Part shown: positions 47,004 through 55,750 of the stretch, piece after piece
How the letters are laid out: each line of letters starts with the position of its first letter
Numbering within the stretch: the first letter of the stretch is position 1
Source: Lysobacterales bacterium
Lineage (GTDB): Bacteria > Pseudomonadota > Gammaproteobacteria > Xanthomonadales > Xanthomonadaceae
Assembly (NCBI GenBank): GCA_020442465.1
Contig: JAGRJY010000053.1
Location: 1 to 64,000, forward strand
Reading direction: 5' to 3'
DNA: 64,000 bases
The notes under the pieces: generated by a model
Told to the model about the DNA's origin: nothing
What the model saw: only the letters and a program-made list of their open reading frames with translations
The model's database searches: none
Program-made: the position numbers and the translations under genes

Positions 47004-50000
47004 ATGCAACGAGTTCGTCTGACGCCGACTGCGCTCGCAGCGGCCGTGTCGCTGTGCTTTGCCTGCTCGTCCCAGGCCGCCGTCATCACTGTCACCTCGA
47101 CGTCTGATTCGCCTGTCGCAGCCGACGGCGTGTTGACGCTGCGCGAGGCCATCATGGCGGCCAATCTCGGCGCGGGAGGAACCGTCGGTGATGCGACGGG
47201 CGATGCCGGCAGCGACACCATCGTGTTCGACTCGACAGTCTTCGGCGGTGGGGGCGGCACCATTGCGCTCGACAACATCGCCGACTTCGGCGACTTCCTG
47301 ATTTCGGATGACCTGACGATCGACGGCAGCACCGGCAGCGGTGGCGGGGCCACGACGGTCGTGCTCAACGGCCAGGGCGCCAACCGCATTTTTGATATCC
47401 AGAACGCCGGCACGGTGCTGATGACCGGCCTTCGGCTCACCGGCGGCGACGGCACCAGCGATACCAACGGCAACACGGCCAACGACGGCCGCGGCGGCTG
47501 CATCTTCAACACCGGCACCGATCTCACCCTCACCAACATGACCGTGACGGGTTGCACGGCCTCGGGCGACGCGGCGAACCAGGGTGGTGGCGCGATCTAC
47601 ACCCAGGGCGGCACGGTCGGCCTGACCAATTCCTCGATCAGCAACAACGTGGCAAACGGCACCCTCGGCAGCGGCGGCGGCGTGCTTATCAATGGCGGCG
47701 AACTGAATGTCTCCGGCGGATCGATGATCGGCAACACGGCCAATCGCGCCGGCGGCGCGGTCGAAGCCCGATCGACCGACAACGGTGCGTCGGACGTGGC
47801 GTTCATGAACGCCACGCTGTCGGGCAACTCGGTAGGCATCAACGGCGGTGGGTTCCATATCACCGCGCCGTCCGGGTCCAGTGCATCGGTGATCGCGCTC
47901 ACCGGCGGGACCATTTCCGGCAATACCGCCGGACAGGAAGGCGGCGGCCTGTGGAATGAAGTCCAGGCCGAGATGACCATCAACGGCACCACGATTTCAG
48001 GCAATACGGCGCTGACCGGCAACGCCGCGAACGACGCCCAGGGCGGCGGCGGCGTGTTCAACAACGGTGGTGTTGTGAGCATCAGCGATTCCACCATCAC
48101 CGGCAATGTCGTGTCTGGTGCGAACATGAACGCCGACGACGGCGGCGGTGGCGTCTTCAACGATGGTCGCAACGCGTCGAACGCCACCGTCAGCCTCGTC
48201 AATACGGTGATTTCGAGCAACACCGTCGCGTCGACCTCGGGCAACGGTGGCGGTGCTCTGGTGATCGGCACGGCGGGCAATGGCACACGGCTCTATGCAT
48301 CCGGCGGCACGAGCTTCACGGGCAACATGGCTGCCCGGGCCGGTGGCGGCATCGAGAGCAACAACGCCACGCTCGTCGACCTGGACGGCGTCACCCTTTC
48401 CGGCAACTCGGCAGGTGTGAACGGCGGCGGTTTGCATACGACAGCTGCGGATGTGGTCAGCGTGGCGAACACCACCGTGCAGAGCAACACCGCGGGTCAG
48501 GAAGGCGGCGGCCTGTGGAACTCGGCCACCGGTGCGATGACCATCGACAACTGCACGGTCGATACCAACGTTGCCCAGGTTGCCAACGCCGCGAACGACG
48601 CCCAAGGCGGCGGTGGCGTGTTCAACAACGGCGGCGTGATCACCATCCAGAATGGCAGTGCGATCACCGGCAACGCAGTGCTGGGCACGCCCGGTACCGA
48701 CGACGGGGGTGGCGGCATCTTCAACGACGGCCGCAACACGACGACGGCGCAGGTCAACGTTGACGGCTCGGTGGTGATTTCCGGCAATTCGGCGCTGACC
48801 GGCACCGGCAACGGTGGCGGCATTCTCAACATCGGCACGAACCCTGCCATGACTGTGGTCAATCTGGCTGTGGGGGCGCAGATCATCGGCAACCAGGCGG
48901 CTCGCGCCGGCGGCGGCATCGAGAACAACACCGCGACCGTCAACATGGACGGCATCGTGGTCAGCGGCAACACCGCAGGCATCAACGGCGGCGGCGTGCA
49001 CCTTTCCGGCGCGACCGATCTGAGCGTTACCGATGGCACCTTCAGCGACAACGTCGCCGGACAGGAAGGAGGCGGGCTGTGGAATTCCACCGGCACCATG
49101 ACGCTGGACGGCAGCCAGATCACCGGCAACAGCGCCAACACGGCCAACGCGGCCAATGACGCCCAAGGCGGCGGCGGCGTGTTCAACAACGGCGGCATCC
49201 TCAACATCAGCAATGCCACGATCACCGGCAACGCGGTGACCGGGGCGACCCTGGGCACGGACGATGGCGGCGGTGGTGTGATGAGCGACGGGCGCAATAC
49301 GGCCGGCGCTTCGGTCAGTCTGGTCAACGTGCTGATTTCGAACAACACGGCGTCGTCTACGTCAGGCAACGGCGGTGGTGTGCTGATCATCGGCGCCCCT
49401 GGCAACGGCACGCAGCTGAGTGTTTCGGGCACGACAGTGATCAATGCCAACCAGGCCGCACGGGCCGGCGGCGGCATTGAGACCAACAACGCCACCCTGA
49501 TCACCCTTTCCGGTGTGCAGATCACCAGCAACAGCGCCGGGGTGAACGGCGGCGGTCTGCATTCGACCGCGGCCGACATCGTCAACATCACCGGCGCCAC
49601 GATCACCGGCAACACTGCCGGTCAGGAAGGCGGCGGCTTGTGGAACTCGGCCACCGGCACCTTGACTGTCGACAGCACCTTGGTGGACGGCAACAGGGCC
49701 TCGGCCGGAAACGCCGCCAACGACGCGCAAGGCGGCGGCGGCGTGTTCAACAACGGCGGCACGGTGATGCTGCAGAACGCGACCATGATCACCAACAACC
49801 TCGCCAGCGGCACGCTCGGCACCGACGATGGCGGTGGCGGCATCATGAGCGACGGGCGCAACACCGGCAGTGCGCTGTTCGGCATCGACGGCAGCATCGT
49901 CATCAGCGGCAACTCCGCATTGACCGGGTCCGGCAATGGCGGCGGCATCCTCAACATCGGCGCGACCGCCACCGGGGCCACCATGAACGTCGCCAGCGGG

Positions 50001-53000
50001 GCGCAGATCACTGCGAACCAGGCGGCTCGTGCAGGCGGTGGCATCGAGAACAATGTCGGCACGCTCAATCTGACCGGCGCACTGGTCACCGGCAACTCGG
50101 CCGGCATCAACGGCGGCGGTGTGCATCTTTCCGGTGCGGCAGCGGCCACCGTGACCGGTGGAAGCTTCACCGGCAACGTGGCCAATCAGGAGGGCGGTGG
50201 CCTGTGGAATGGCACCGGCTTGATGACCATCAACGGTGCCACGATCGACACCAATACGGCGGCCGGTCCCGGTGCGGATCAGGGCGGTGGCGGCCTGTTC
50301 AACGCGGGCGGCACGTTGCAGGTCACCGACACCACGATCACCAACAACCTGGCCAACGGTGCGTCCGGCTCGGGCGGCGGCATCCTGACCGATGCCGGCG
50401 GTGCGCTGACGGTCACCGGTGGCACGATTGCAAACAACACTTCGAATCGCGCTGGCGGCGGTATCGAGCTGGCCGGCACGGCTGGCGGCATGGTGGCGCT
50501 CAACAATCTGGCGCTGACCGGAAACACCACGGGCTCGGCGCCGGGCAACGGCGGTGGCTTCCACATCACCGGCGCCGGCAACGCGACCCTCACCGGCGGC
50601 ACGGTATCCGGCAACACGGCGGCTGCCGAGGGCGGTGGACTGTGGAACGGCACCGGCACGATGTCGGTCGACGGCACCACGATCGACGGCAACACCGCGT
50701 CGGGCGCCGGGGCGGACCAGGGCGGCGGCGGCTTGTTCAACGCCGGCGGTATCCTCAATGTCACCAATGCGACGATCACCAACAACATCGCCAACGGCGC
50801 CGCCGGATCGGGTGGTGGTGCGCTGACGGACGCGGGCGGTTCGCTCTCGATCACGGCGTCGACAGTCGCCGGCAACACCGCGCCGCGCGCGGGTGGCGGC
50901 ATCGAGCTGGCCGGTACCGCCGGCGGCAGCGTGTCGGTCACCAACTCGACGGTGCAGAACAATGCCACCGGCAATGCACCCGGCAACGGCGGCGGCCTGC
51001 ACATCACAGGCGCCGGCAACGCCAACATCACCGGCGGCACGTTCAGCGGCAACACCGCCGACCAGGAAGGTGGCGGCCTGTGGAACGGCACCGGCACGAT
51101 GACCATTGACGGCACTTCGATCACCGGCAACACGGCCAACATCGCCAATGCTGCGGCCGATGCCCAGGGCGGCGGTGGCGTGTTCAATGCCGGCGGCATC
51201 CTCAACATCATCGGCGCAACCAGCATCTCTGCGAACACCGTGGCCGGCACTGCAGGCGCGGATGACGGCGGCGGCGGCGTGATGAGCGACGGTCGCGCGA
51301 GCGGTGCCGCACAGGTCAACATCAGCGGTACGGCCTCGATCTCGACCAACACCGCGTTGACCGACAGCGGCAGCGGTGGCGGCATCCTCAATATCGGCGC
51401 CACCGCGGGGGGCGCGGTGCTGACGGTGAACCCAGGTGTTCAGATCGGCGGCAACCAGTCCGCGCGCGCTGGCGGCGGCATCGAGAGCAACCTCGGTACC
51501 GTCAACTTCAACGGGGCGACCCTGCAGGGCAACTCGACGGGTGCCAGCCCCGGCAACGGCGGCGGTCTGCACATCACCGGCGCGGGCGACGCGAACTTCA
51601 CCGGCGGCACGGTTTCGGGCAATACCGCAGCTGCCGAAGGCGGCGGTCTGTGGAACGGCACCGGCACGATGACCCTCGACGGCACCCTGATCACCGGCAA
51701 TACCGCCTCGGGCGCAGGCGCGGACCAGGGCGGCGGTGGCGTGTTCAACGCTGGCGGCACGGTGAATATCAGCAACGCATCGATTGGCGACAACGTCGCC
51801 GACGGTGCAGCCGGGTCGGGTGGCGGCATTCTCAATGACGCGGGCGGCGCGCTGACGGTGGCCAGCACGACGATCGCCGACAACACCTCGGTGCGTGCCG
51901 GCGGCGGCATCGAAGACAACGGCGGGGCAGGCGGCAGCGTGACTCTGTCAGGTGTCGATCTGACCGGCAACGCGACCTCAGCGTCGCCCGGCAATGGCGG
52001 CGGATTCCACATGACCGGAGCGGGCAACGCCGACATCACCGGCGGTTCGGCGGTGGGCAACACCGCCGCGGCCGAAGGTGGCGGCTTCTGGAATGGCAGC
52101 GGCACCATGTCGATCGACGGCACGGCGATCACCGGCAACACGGCATCAGGCGCCGGCTCCGACCAGGGCGGCGGTGGCGTGTTCAATGCCGGCGGCACGC
52201 TGACCATCGCCAACGCCACCATCGACGGCAACATCGCCGACGGGGCCGCAGGCTCGGGCGGCGGTCTGCTCAACGACGCCGCAGGCTCGGTCTCGATCTT
52301 CTCGACGGTGATCAGCAACAACACCTCGGTGCGCGCCGGCGGCGGCATCGAGGACAACGCAGGCACGCTGGTGACGCTCGATCAGGTCGCGCTGGATGGC
52401 AATGCCGCCGGCGCCTCGCCCGGCAATGGAGGTGGCCTGCACATCACCGGCGCGGGCACCGTCAACGTGACGCTCGGTTCGGTCATCAACAACAGTGCTG
52501 CCAACGAGGGCGGCGGTCTGTGGAATTCCGGCGCCGGCACCTTGCTCGTGGTCGACACCACGATCGACAACAACGACGCGCCGGCGGGCGGCGGCATATT
52601 CCAGGTTGCCGGGGGCAGCGGCACAGTGCGCAACAGCACCATCTCGAACTCCACCGGTGGCGGCGGTATCTCGGTCGCCGGAGGCACTTTCGATCTGCTC
52701 AACAGCACGGTCTCCGGCAACAGTGGAACCAGTGGCGGTGGCTTGTCGGTCGCCGGCGGGACGGTCGACGTGATCAATGCGACCATCGTGTTGAATACCG
52801 CCACCAGCGGCGGCGGCATGGCGATCACCGCGGGCACGGTCAATCTCGGCAACACGATCGTCGGCAACAATTCGGCCGGTAACGGGCCGGACATCAGCGG
52901 CTCGGTCAACAGCCTCGGTTACAACCTGGTTTCCACCGCCTCGGGCGCGAGCATCGGCGGCATGACAGCGGGCAACCAGATCGGCGTGGATCCGCTGCTG

Positions 53001-53318
53001 ATGGCCCTGGCGGACAACGGCGGTCCGACGCTGACCCATCGTCCGTTCTTCGAGGGCTCGCCCGTGGTCGATGGCGGCGACGGCGGGCTGGCCGGGGCCG
53101 AAGGCATCCTGTTCGATCAGCGCGGACAGCCACGCCTGTTTGACCAGGTCGCCTACAACAATGCTTCGGACGGCGTGGACATCGGCGCCGTCGAGGCCCA
53201 GTTCGGCGAGGTCGGGCTGCAGCCGGAGAACATTCCGACCCTGGATTGGCGCGGTCTGATGCTGCTGCTCGCGTCGGTGCTGACCTTCGGCTTCTGGACC
53301 CAGCGCCGCCGCGACTAA
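47004..53318 (+). CDS. Large right-handed beta-helix surface protein with IPTL-CTERM anchor
   Basis: The ATG at 47004 has GGGGAGAAG upstream and a Sec signal peptide cleaved near residue 25 (CSSQA-A). The mature part of this 2,104-residue protein opens with LTLREAIMAAN, typical of polymorphic outer-membrane-protein/CSLREA-type beta-helices, and continues with long runs of Gly-, Asn- and Thr-rich turns such as ITGNTA and GGGLWN. Near the end comes a choice-of-anchor-Q-like segment (NTIVGNNSAGNGPDISG, then GADGVDIGAVE-like AVEAQFG). Residues 2077-2104 are IPTLDW, a hydrophobic helix and QRRRD: an IPTL-CTERM sorting signal. It is probably cell-surface or secreted; the role could be adhesion. A strong terminator follows. 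Confidence 0.9.
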   Translation: MQRVRLTPTALAAAVSLCFACSSQAAVITVTSTSDSPVAADGVLTLREAIMAANLGAGGTVGDATGDAGSDTIVFDSTVFGGGGGTIALDNIADFGDFLISDDLTIDGSTGSGGGATTVVLNGQGANRIFDIQNAGTVLMTGLRLTGGDGTSDTNGNTANDGRGGCIFNTGTDLTLTNMTVTGCTASGDAANQGGGAIYTQGGTVGLTNSSISNNVANGTLGSGGGVLINGGELNVSGGSMIGNTANRAGGAVEARSTDNGASDVAFMNATLSGNSVGINGGGFHITAPSGSSASVIALTGGTISGNTAGQEGGGLWNEVQAEMTINGTTISGNTALTGNAANDAQGGGGVFNNGGVVSISDSTITGNVVSGANMNADDGGGGVFNDGRNASNATVSLVNTVISSNTVASTSGNGGGALVIGTAGNGTRLYASGGTSFTGNMAARAGGGIESNNATLVDLDGVTLSGNSAGVNGGGLHTTAADVVSVANTTVQSNTAGQEGGGLWNSATGAMTIDNCTVDTNVAQVANAANDAQGGGGVFNNGGVITIQNGSAITGNAVLGTPGTDDGGGGIFNDGRNTTTAQVNVDGSVVISGNSALTGTGNGGGILNIGTNPAMTVVNLAVGAQIIGNQAARAGGGIENNTATVNMDGIVVSGNTAGINGGGVHLSGATDLSVTDGTFSDNVAGQEGGGLWNSTGTMTLDGSQITGNSANTANAANDAQGGGGVFNNGGILNISNATITGNAVTGATLGTDDGGGGVMSDGRNTAGASVSLVNVLISNNTASSTSGNGGGVLIIGAPGNGTQLSVSGTTVINANQAARAGGGIETNNATLITLSGVQITSNSAGVNGGGLHSTAADIVNITGATITGNTAGQEGGGLWNSATGTLTVDSTLVDGNRASAGNAANDAQGGGGVFNNGGTVMLQNATMITNNLASGTLGTDDGGGGIMSDGRNTGSALFGIDGSIVISGNSALTGSGNGGGILNIGATATGATMNVASGAQITANQAARAGGGIENNVGTLNLTGALVTGNSAGINGGGVHLSGAAAATVTGGSFTGNVANQEGGGLWNGTGLMTINGATIDTNTAAGPGADQGGGGLFNAGGTLQVTDTTITNNLANGASGSGGGILTDAGGALTVTGGTIANNTSNRAGGGIELAGTAGGMVALNNLALTGNTTGSAPGNGGGFHITGAGNATLTGGTVSGNTAAAEGGGLWNGTGTMSVDGTTIDGNTASGAGADQGGGGLFNAGGILNVTNATITNNIANGAAGSGGGALTDAGGSLSITASTVAGNTAPRAGGGIELAGTAGGSVSVTNSTVQNNATGNAPGNGGGLHITGAGNANITGGTFSGNTADQEGGGLWNGTGTMTIDGTSITGNTANIANAAADAQGGGGVFNAGGILNIIGATSISANTVAGTAGADDGGGGVMSDGRASGAAQVNISGTASISTNTALTDSGSGGGILNIGATAGGAVLTVNPGVQIGGNQSARAGGGIESNLGTVNFNGATLQGNSTGASPGNGGGLHITGAGDANFTGGTVSGNTAAAEGGGLWNGTGTMTLDGTLITGNTASGAGADQGGGGVFNAGGTVNISNASIGDNVADGAAGSGGGILNDAGGALTVASTTIADNTSVRAGGGIEDNGGAGGSVTLSGVDLTGNATSASPGNGGGFHMTGAGNADITGGSAVGNTAAAEGGGFWNGSGTMSIDGTAITGNTASGAGSDQGGGGVFNAGGTLTIANATIDGNIADGAAGSGGGLLNDAAGSVSIFSTVISNNTSVRAGGGIEDNAGTLVTLDQVALDGNAAGASPGNGGGLHITGAGTVNVTLGSVINNSAANEGGGLWNSGAGTLLVVDTTIDNNDAPAGGGIFQVAGGSGTVRNSTISNSTGGGGISVAGGTFDLLNSTVSGNSGTSGGGLSVAGGTVDVINATIVLNTATSGGGMAITAGTVNLGNTIVGNNSAGNGPDISGSVNSLGYNLVSTASGASIGGMTAGNQIGVDPLLMALADNGGPTLTHRPFFEGSPVVDGGDGGLAGAEGILFDQRGQPRLFDQVAYNNASDGVDIGAVEAQFGEVGLQPENIPTLDWRGLMLLLASVLTFGFWTQRRRD
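47937..52506 (+). repeat. Tandem modules of two lengths (about 564 and 438 bp) in the beta-helix gene
   Basis: The conserved Glu codon of the EGGGLWN motif occurs at 47937, 48501, 49065, 49626, 50190, 50628, 51066, 51636, 52074 and 52506. The steps are 564, 564, 561, 564, 438, 438, 570, 438 and 432 bases. Long modules carry an extra segment with NDAQGGGGVFN and DDGGGGV-x-x-DGR; short ones lack much of it. The difference, 126 bases, equals 42 residues, or about two beta-helix turns. Confidence 0.85.
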
Positions 53319-53373
53319 AGCGCCGGCTGACGGACCGAGATGCCGGCCTCGACCGGCGCAAGGAGTACACGAC

Positions 53374-53405
53374 GAGCCCGGCCTTGGCCGGGCTCGAGCT
53401 TTTCT
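53374..53405 (+). terminator. Intrinsic terminator after the beta-helix gene
   Basis: GAGCCCGGCC at 53374-53383 and GGCCGGGCTC at 53386-53395 are perfect complements, giving a stem of about nine to ten pairs with a tiny loop, followed by GAGCTTTTC. It lies 56 bases after the stop codon and separates this gene from the copper cluster. Confidence 0.8.
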
Positions 53406-53488
53406 GCGGCCGGTTTCATTCAAACGTCGCAACGCGATCGCCTGGACGTCAACTTGAATTCACCGTCCGGGAAGTGCAGGCTTCGGGC

Positions 53489-53947
53489 ATGTTCAATCGA
53501 CTGCTCTCGGTGGTGATCGTAGCCGGCATGCTGTGGAACAGCCTGCCCGGGTCGACGGCTCACAGGGGTTCGGTTTCCGCTGAATCTCGCGACGCGCACG
53601 CGCTCGCGAGCGATGCAGTCGAGCACCATGCGCCGTCTGCAGCCCACCCGCACCAGGGTGCACCGAAGCATGGCAGTTCCCACCACGCGGAGCAGGCTGC
53701 CGCCCCGTGTCATACGCACCGCGGGCATGGCGCAGGCGCGGACCTGGCTGCCGGCTCGTCCGAAGCCGGCGGTCACGCTTCGTGCTGTGACGGCGGCACC
53801 TGCCGCTGCGGCTGCGCCATGTTGTCGCTTGCCCCGGTGATGGTCTTGCTGACCTTGCCGCGGGCGATGCACGGCCAACCGTCGACGCCGCCAGTGCTCG
53901 GTGCAGCGCCGATTCACGACAGACCCTTGTTGAGGCCGCCGGCCTGA
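53489..53947 (+). CDS. copL: CopL-like metal-binding protein
   Basis: The 152-residue product starts with a hydrophobic segment, MFNRLLSVVIVAGMLWNSLPG, then a long His-rich part (HHAPSAAHPHQ, HGSSHHAEQ, CHTHRGHG) and a Cys cluster, CCDGGTCRCGCAML, before a short hydrophobic segment and DRPLLRPPA at the end. This is the build of CopL of Xanthomonas, needed for copper-induced expression of copAB. Its place at the head of a copper cluster supports the name. The open frame extends upstream, but family features begin at the ATG at 53489. How CopL acts is not settled. Confidence 0.7.
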   Translation: MFNRLLSVVIVAGMLWNSLPGSTAHRGSVSAESRDAHALASDAVEHHAPSAAHPHQGAPKHGSSHHAEQAAAPCHTHRGHGAGADLAAGSSEAGGHASCCDGGTCRCGCAMLSLAPVMVLLTLPRAMHGQPSTPPVLGAAPIHDRPLLRPPA

Positions 53948-54031
53948 CCCGACGATCACGCACTACCTGATCGTCTGCCGTGCGTGAAGCGCGGCGGATC
54001 GCCGTGTCGATCCCGTTCAAGGATTTCTTCC

Positions 54032-55750
54032 GTGAAGCTTCCTGTTTCCGTCTGGCTTCTGTGCGGCGCCGTGGCGCTGCCCGGATGCGCCAGCCTGCCG
54101 CCCGAGCGCGGCTATCGCGAAACCCGCGACCTCGTCGCCGATCGCGTGCGTGCGCCGATGGCCGCCGCCCGTTCCACCTCTGCCCCCGATCCGGTCGAGG
54201 GCGACTTGTCCCTCGATCGCGCGATCGCGCTGACCCTGCAAGGCCATCCACGCGTGCGCAGCGCAATGGCCGACATTGGCATCGCCCGGAGCGAGCTCGA
54301 CGAGGCCCGTCGCCTGCCCAACCCGGAATTCGGAGTCAGCAGACAGCGCAGCGATGAAGGCGGACACCGCTTCACCCGAAGGCTCGGATGGGACATTGCC
54401 GATGCGTTGATGCTGCGCGCGCGAACGCGTCTCGCCGAGGGCGGGCTCGACCAGGCGCAATTCGAGGCCGCAGAACAGGTCGTCGACCTCGTGGCGGAGG
54501 TGGAAAGGGCGTGGATCGAGGCCGTCGCTGCGCATCAGGTCGCCGCGATGCGCGGGTTGGTATCGCGCGCCGCGAAGGCATCGTCGTCACTGGCCGAGCG
54601 CTTCTTCGCCGCCGGCAACATCTCTGCCCTGCAGCTCGAGCACGAACGCGCCGCGGCGACACGGGCTTCGCTGGAGGCCGCGCGCGCCGACGTGCAGGCG
54701 ATGGCGACCCGGTTGCGGCTGGCGAGCCTGACCGGTGCGGCCGTCGAGTCTGCGTGGCGCCTTCCGACCTCATTGCCGCTTCCTCAACCCGATGCGCTAC
54801 AGCCCGACGAGGTGGTGGAACTCGCGATGACACAGCGGCTCGACCTCGCGGCAGCACGACGGTCGCTGGCCCTGCACGACGATGCACTGGCACTGACGCG
54901 GCGCTGGCGCTGGCTCGGCACGGTGCACCTGGAGTACGAACGCGAGCGCGAGGCGGACGGCGTGCAACTCTCCGGGCCGGGGCTGTCGCTGCAGCTGCCC
55001 ATCTTCAACCAGGGGCAGCCCGCGGTGGCGCGGGCGTCGTCGGAGCGCGATCGCGCCCAGGCGCATCTCGACCTCCTGCTCGCACAGACTATCGAAGAGT
55101 CGCGCGCAGGACTGGCGGCGATGCGGGCGCGGGCCGGCATGATCGATCGCTATCGCGAAGCGCTGGTGCCGGGCAGAGAGCGGATCGTCGAACTTACGCA
55201 GAGAAGGTTCGACTTCATGCTGGTGGGGGCGTTCGATCTGCTGGCGACCAAGCAGATGCAGTACGACACCTACCAGGCCTACCTAGAATCGGTACGCGAC
55301 TACTGGACGGCACGCAGCTCGCTGCGTCGGGTCGTCGGCGGACGCTTGCCGGATGACGGCGTCGCAGCGGGCGAGTCGAGCGCGATCGACTACATGCTGC
55401 CCACCGAGGACGATTCGGGCACGCCGGTGCACAGACACGGTTCGGCACCCGGCGCGGCGCACGGTTCGATGCACCAAGGCAGCCACGGGGCGCAGTCGAA
55501 CCGTTCGGGCGCCGACACGGCGACGAATACGCAAGCGGGCTCGGCACAGGATTCCGGACACGCATCGCATCACGGCGAAGCGGGGCATCAGCACGGCGCG
55601 GTCTCTGAGGGCGTGCAAGCGCATGCAGAAGATCGCGACGACGACGGGCGCCAGCGCGCCGAAGGGCGCGCGCACCACGACGCACATCACCACGGGGCCG
55701 GGCATGCGCCGGACGGCGCCAACGCATCGGGCAGGGAGCCACGATCATGA
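54032..55750 (+). CDS. TolC-family outer-membrane efflux lipoprotein with His-rich C-terminal tail
   Basis: The GTG at 54032 has AAGGA nine bases upstream and gives a lipoprotein signal ending LPGC; an ATG at 53984 in the same frame would spoil the signal. The 572-residue product has the two-fold helical repeats of outer membrane efflux proteins (LDRAIALTLQGHPRVRSA; GPGLSLQLPIFNQGQPAVARA). From about residue 460 to the end runs a His-rich, low-complexity tail (HRHG, HQGSH, HHGEAGHQHG, HHDAHHHGAGH) not normal for TolC proteins and probably metal-binding. It would be the outer-membrane exit for copper or other metal. Its stop overlaps the oxidase start (ATGA). Confidence 0.85.
   Translation: MKLPVSVWLLCGAVALPGCASLPPERGYRETRDLVADRVRAPMAAARSTSAPDPVEGDLSLDRAIALTLQGHPRVRSAMADIGIARSELDEARRLPNPEFGVSRQRSDEGGHRFTRRLGWDIADALMLRARTRLAEGGLDQAQFEAAEQVVDLVAEVERAWIEAVAAHQVAAMRGLVSRAAKASSSLAERFFAAGNISALQLEHERAAATRASLEAARADVQAMATRLRLASLTGAAVESAWRLPTSLPLPQPDALQPDEVVELAMTQRLDLAAARRSLALHDDALALTRRWRWLGTVHLEYEREREADGVQLSGPGLSLQLPIFNQGQPAVARASSERDRAQAHLDLLLAQTIEESRAGLAAMRARAGMIDRYREALVPGRERIVELTQRRFDFMLVGAFDLLATKQMQYDTYQAYLESVRDYWTARSSLRRVVGGRLPDDGVAAGESSAIDYMLPTEDDSGTPVHRHGSAPGAAHGSMHQGSHGAQSNRSGADTATNTQAGSAQDSGHASHHGEAGHQHGAVSEGVQAHAEDRDDDGRQRAEGRAHHDAHHHGAGHAPDGANASGREPRS

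Noticed and set aside
49362..51572. 736-codon minus-strand open frame (and several others) inside the beta-helix gene
   Set aside because: These are antisense images of the Gly/Thr/Asn-rich repeats, with no ribosome binding site or recognisable domain.
47937..52506. Regular repeats that might suggest a CRISPR array or satellite DNA
   Set aside because: Period is over 400 bp, the repeats are in frame within one protein, and there are no short direct repeats with unique spacers.
53984..54031. Start of the TolC-family protein at the ATG at 53984
   Set aside because: The added residues are Arg/Ser-rich and precede the lipoprotein signal; the GTG at 54032 has a well-spaced AAGGA.
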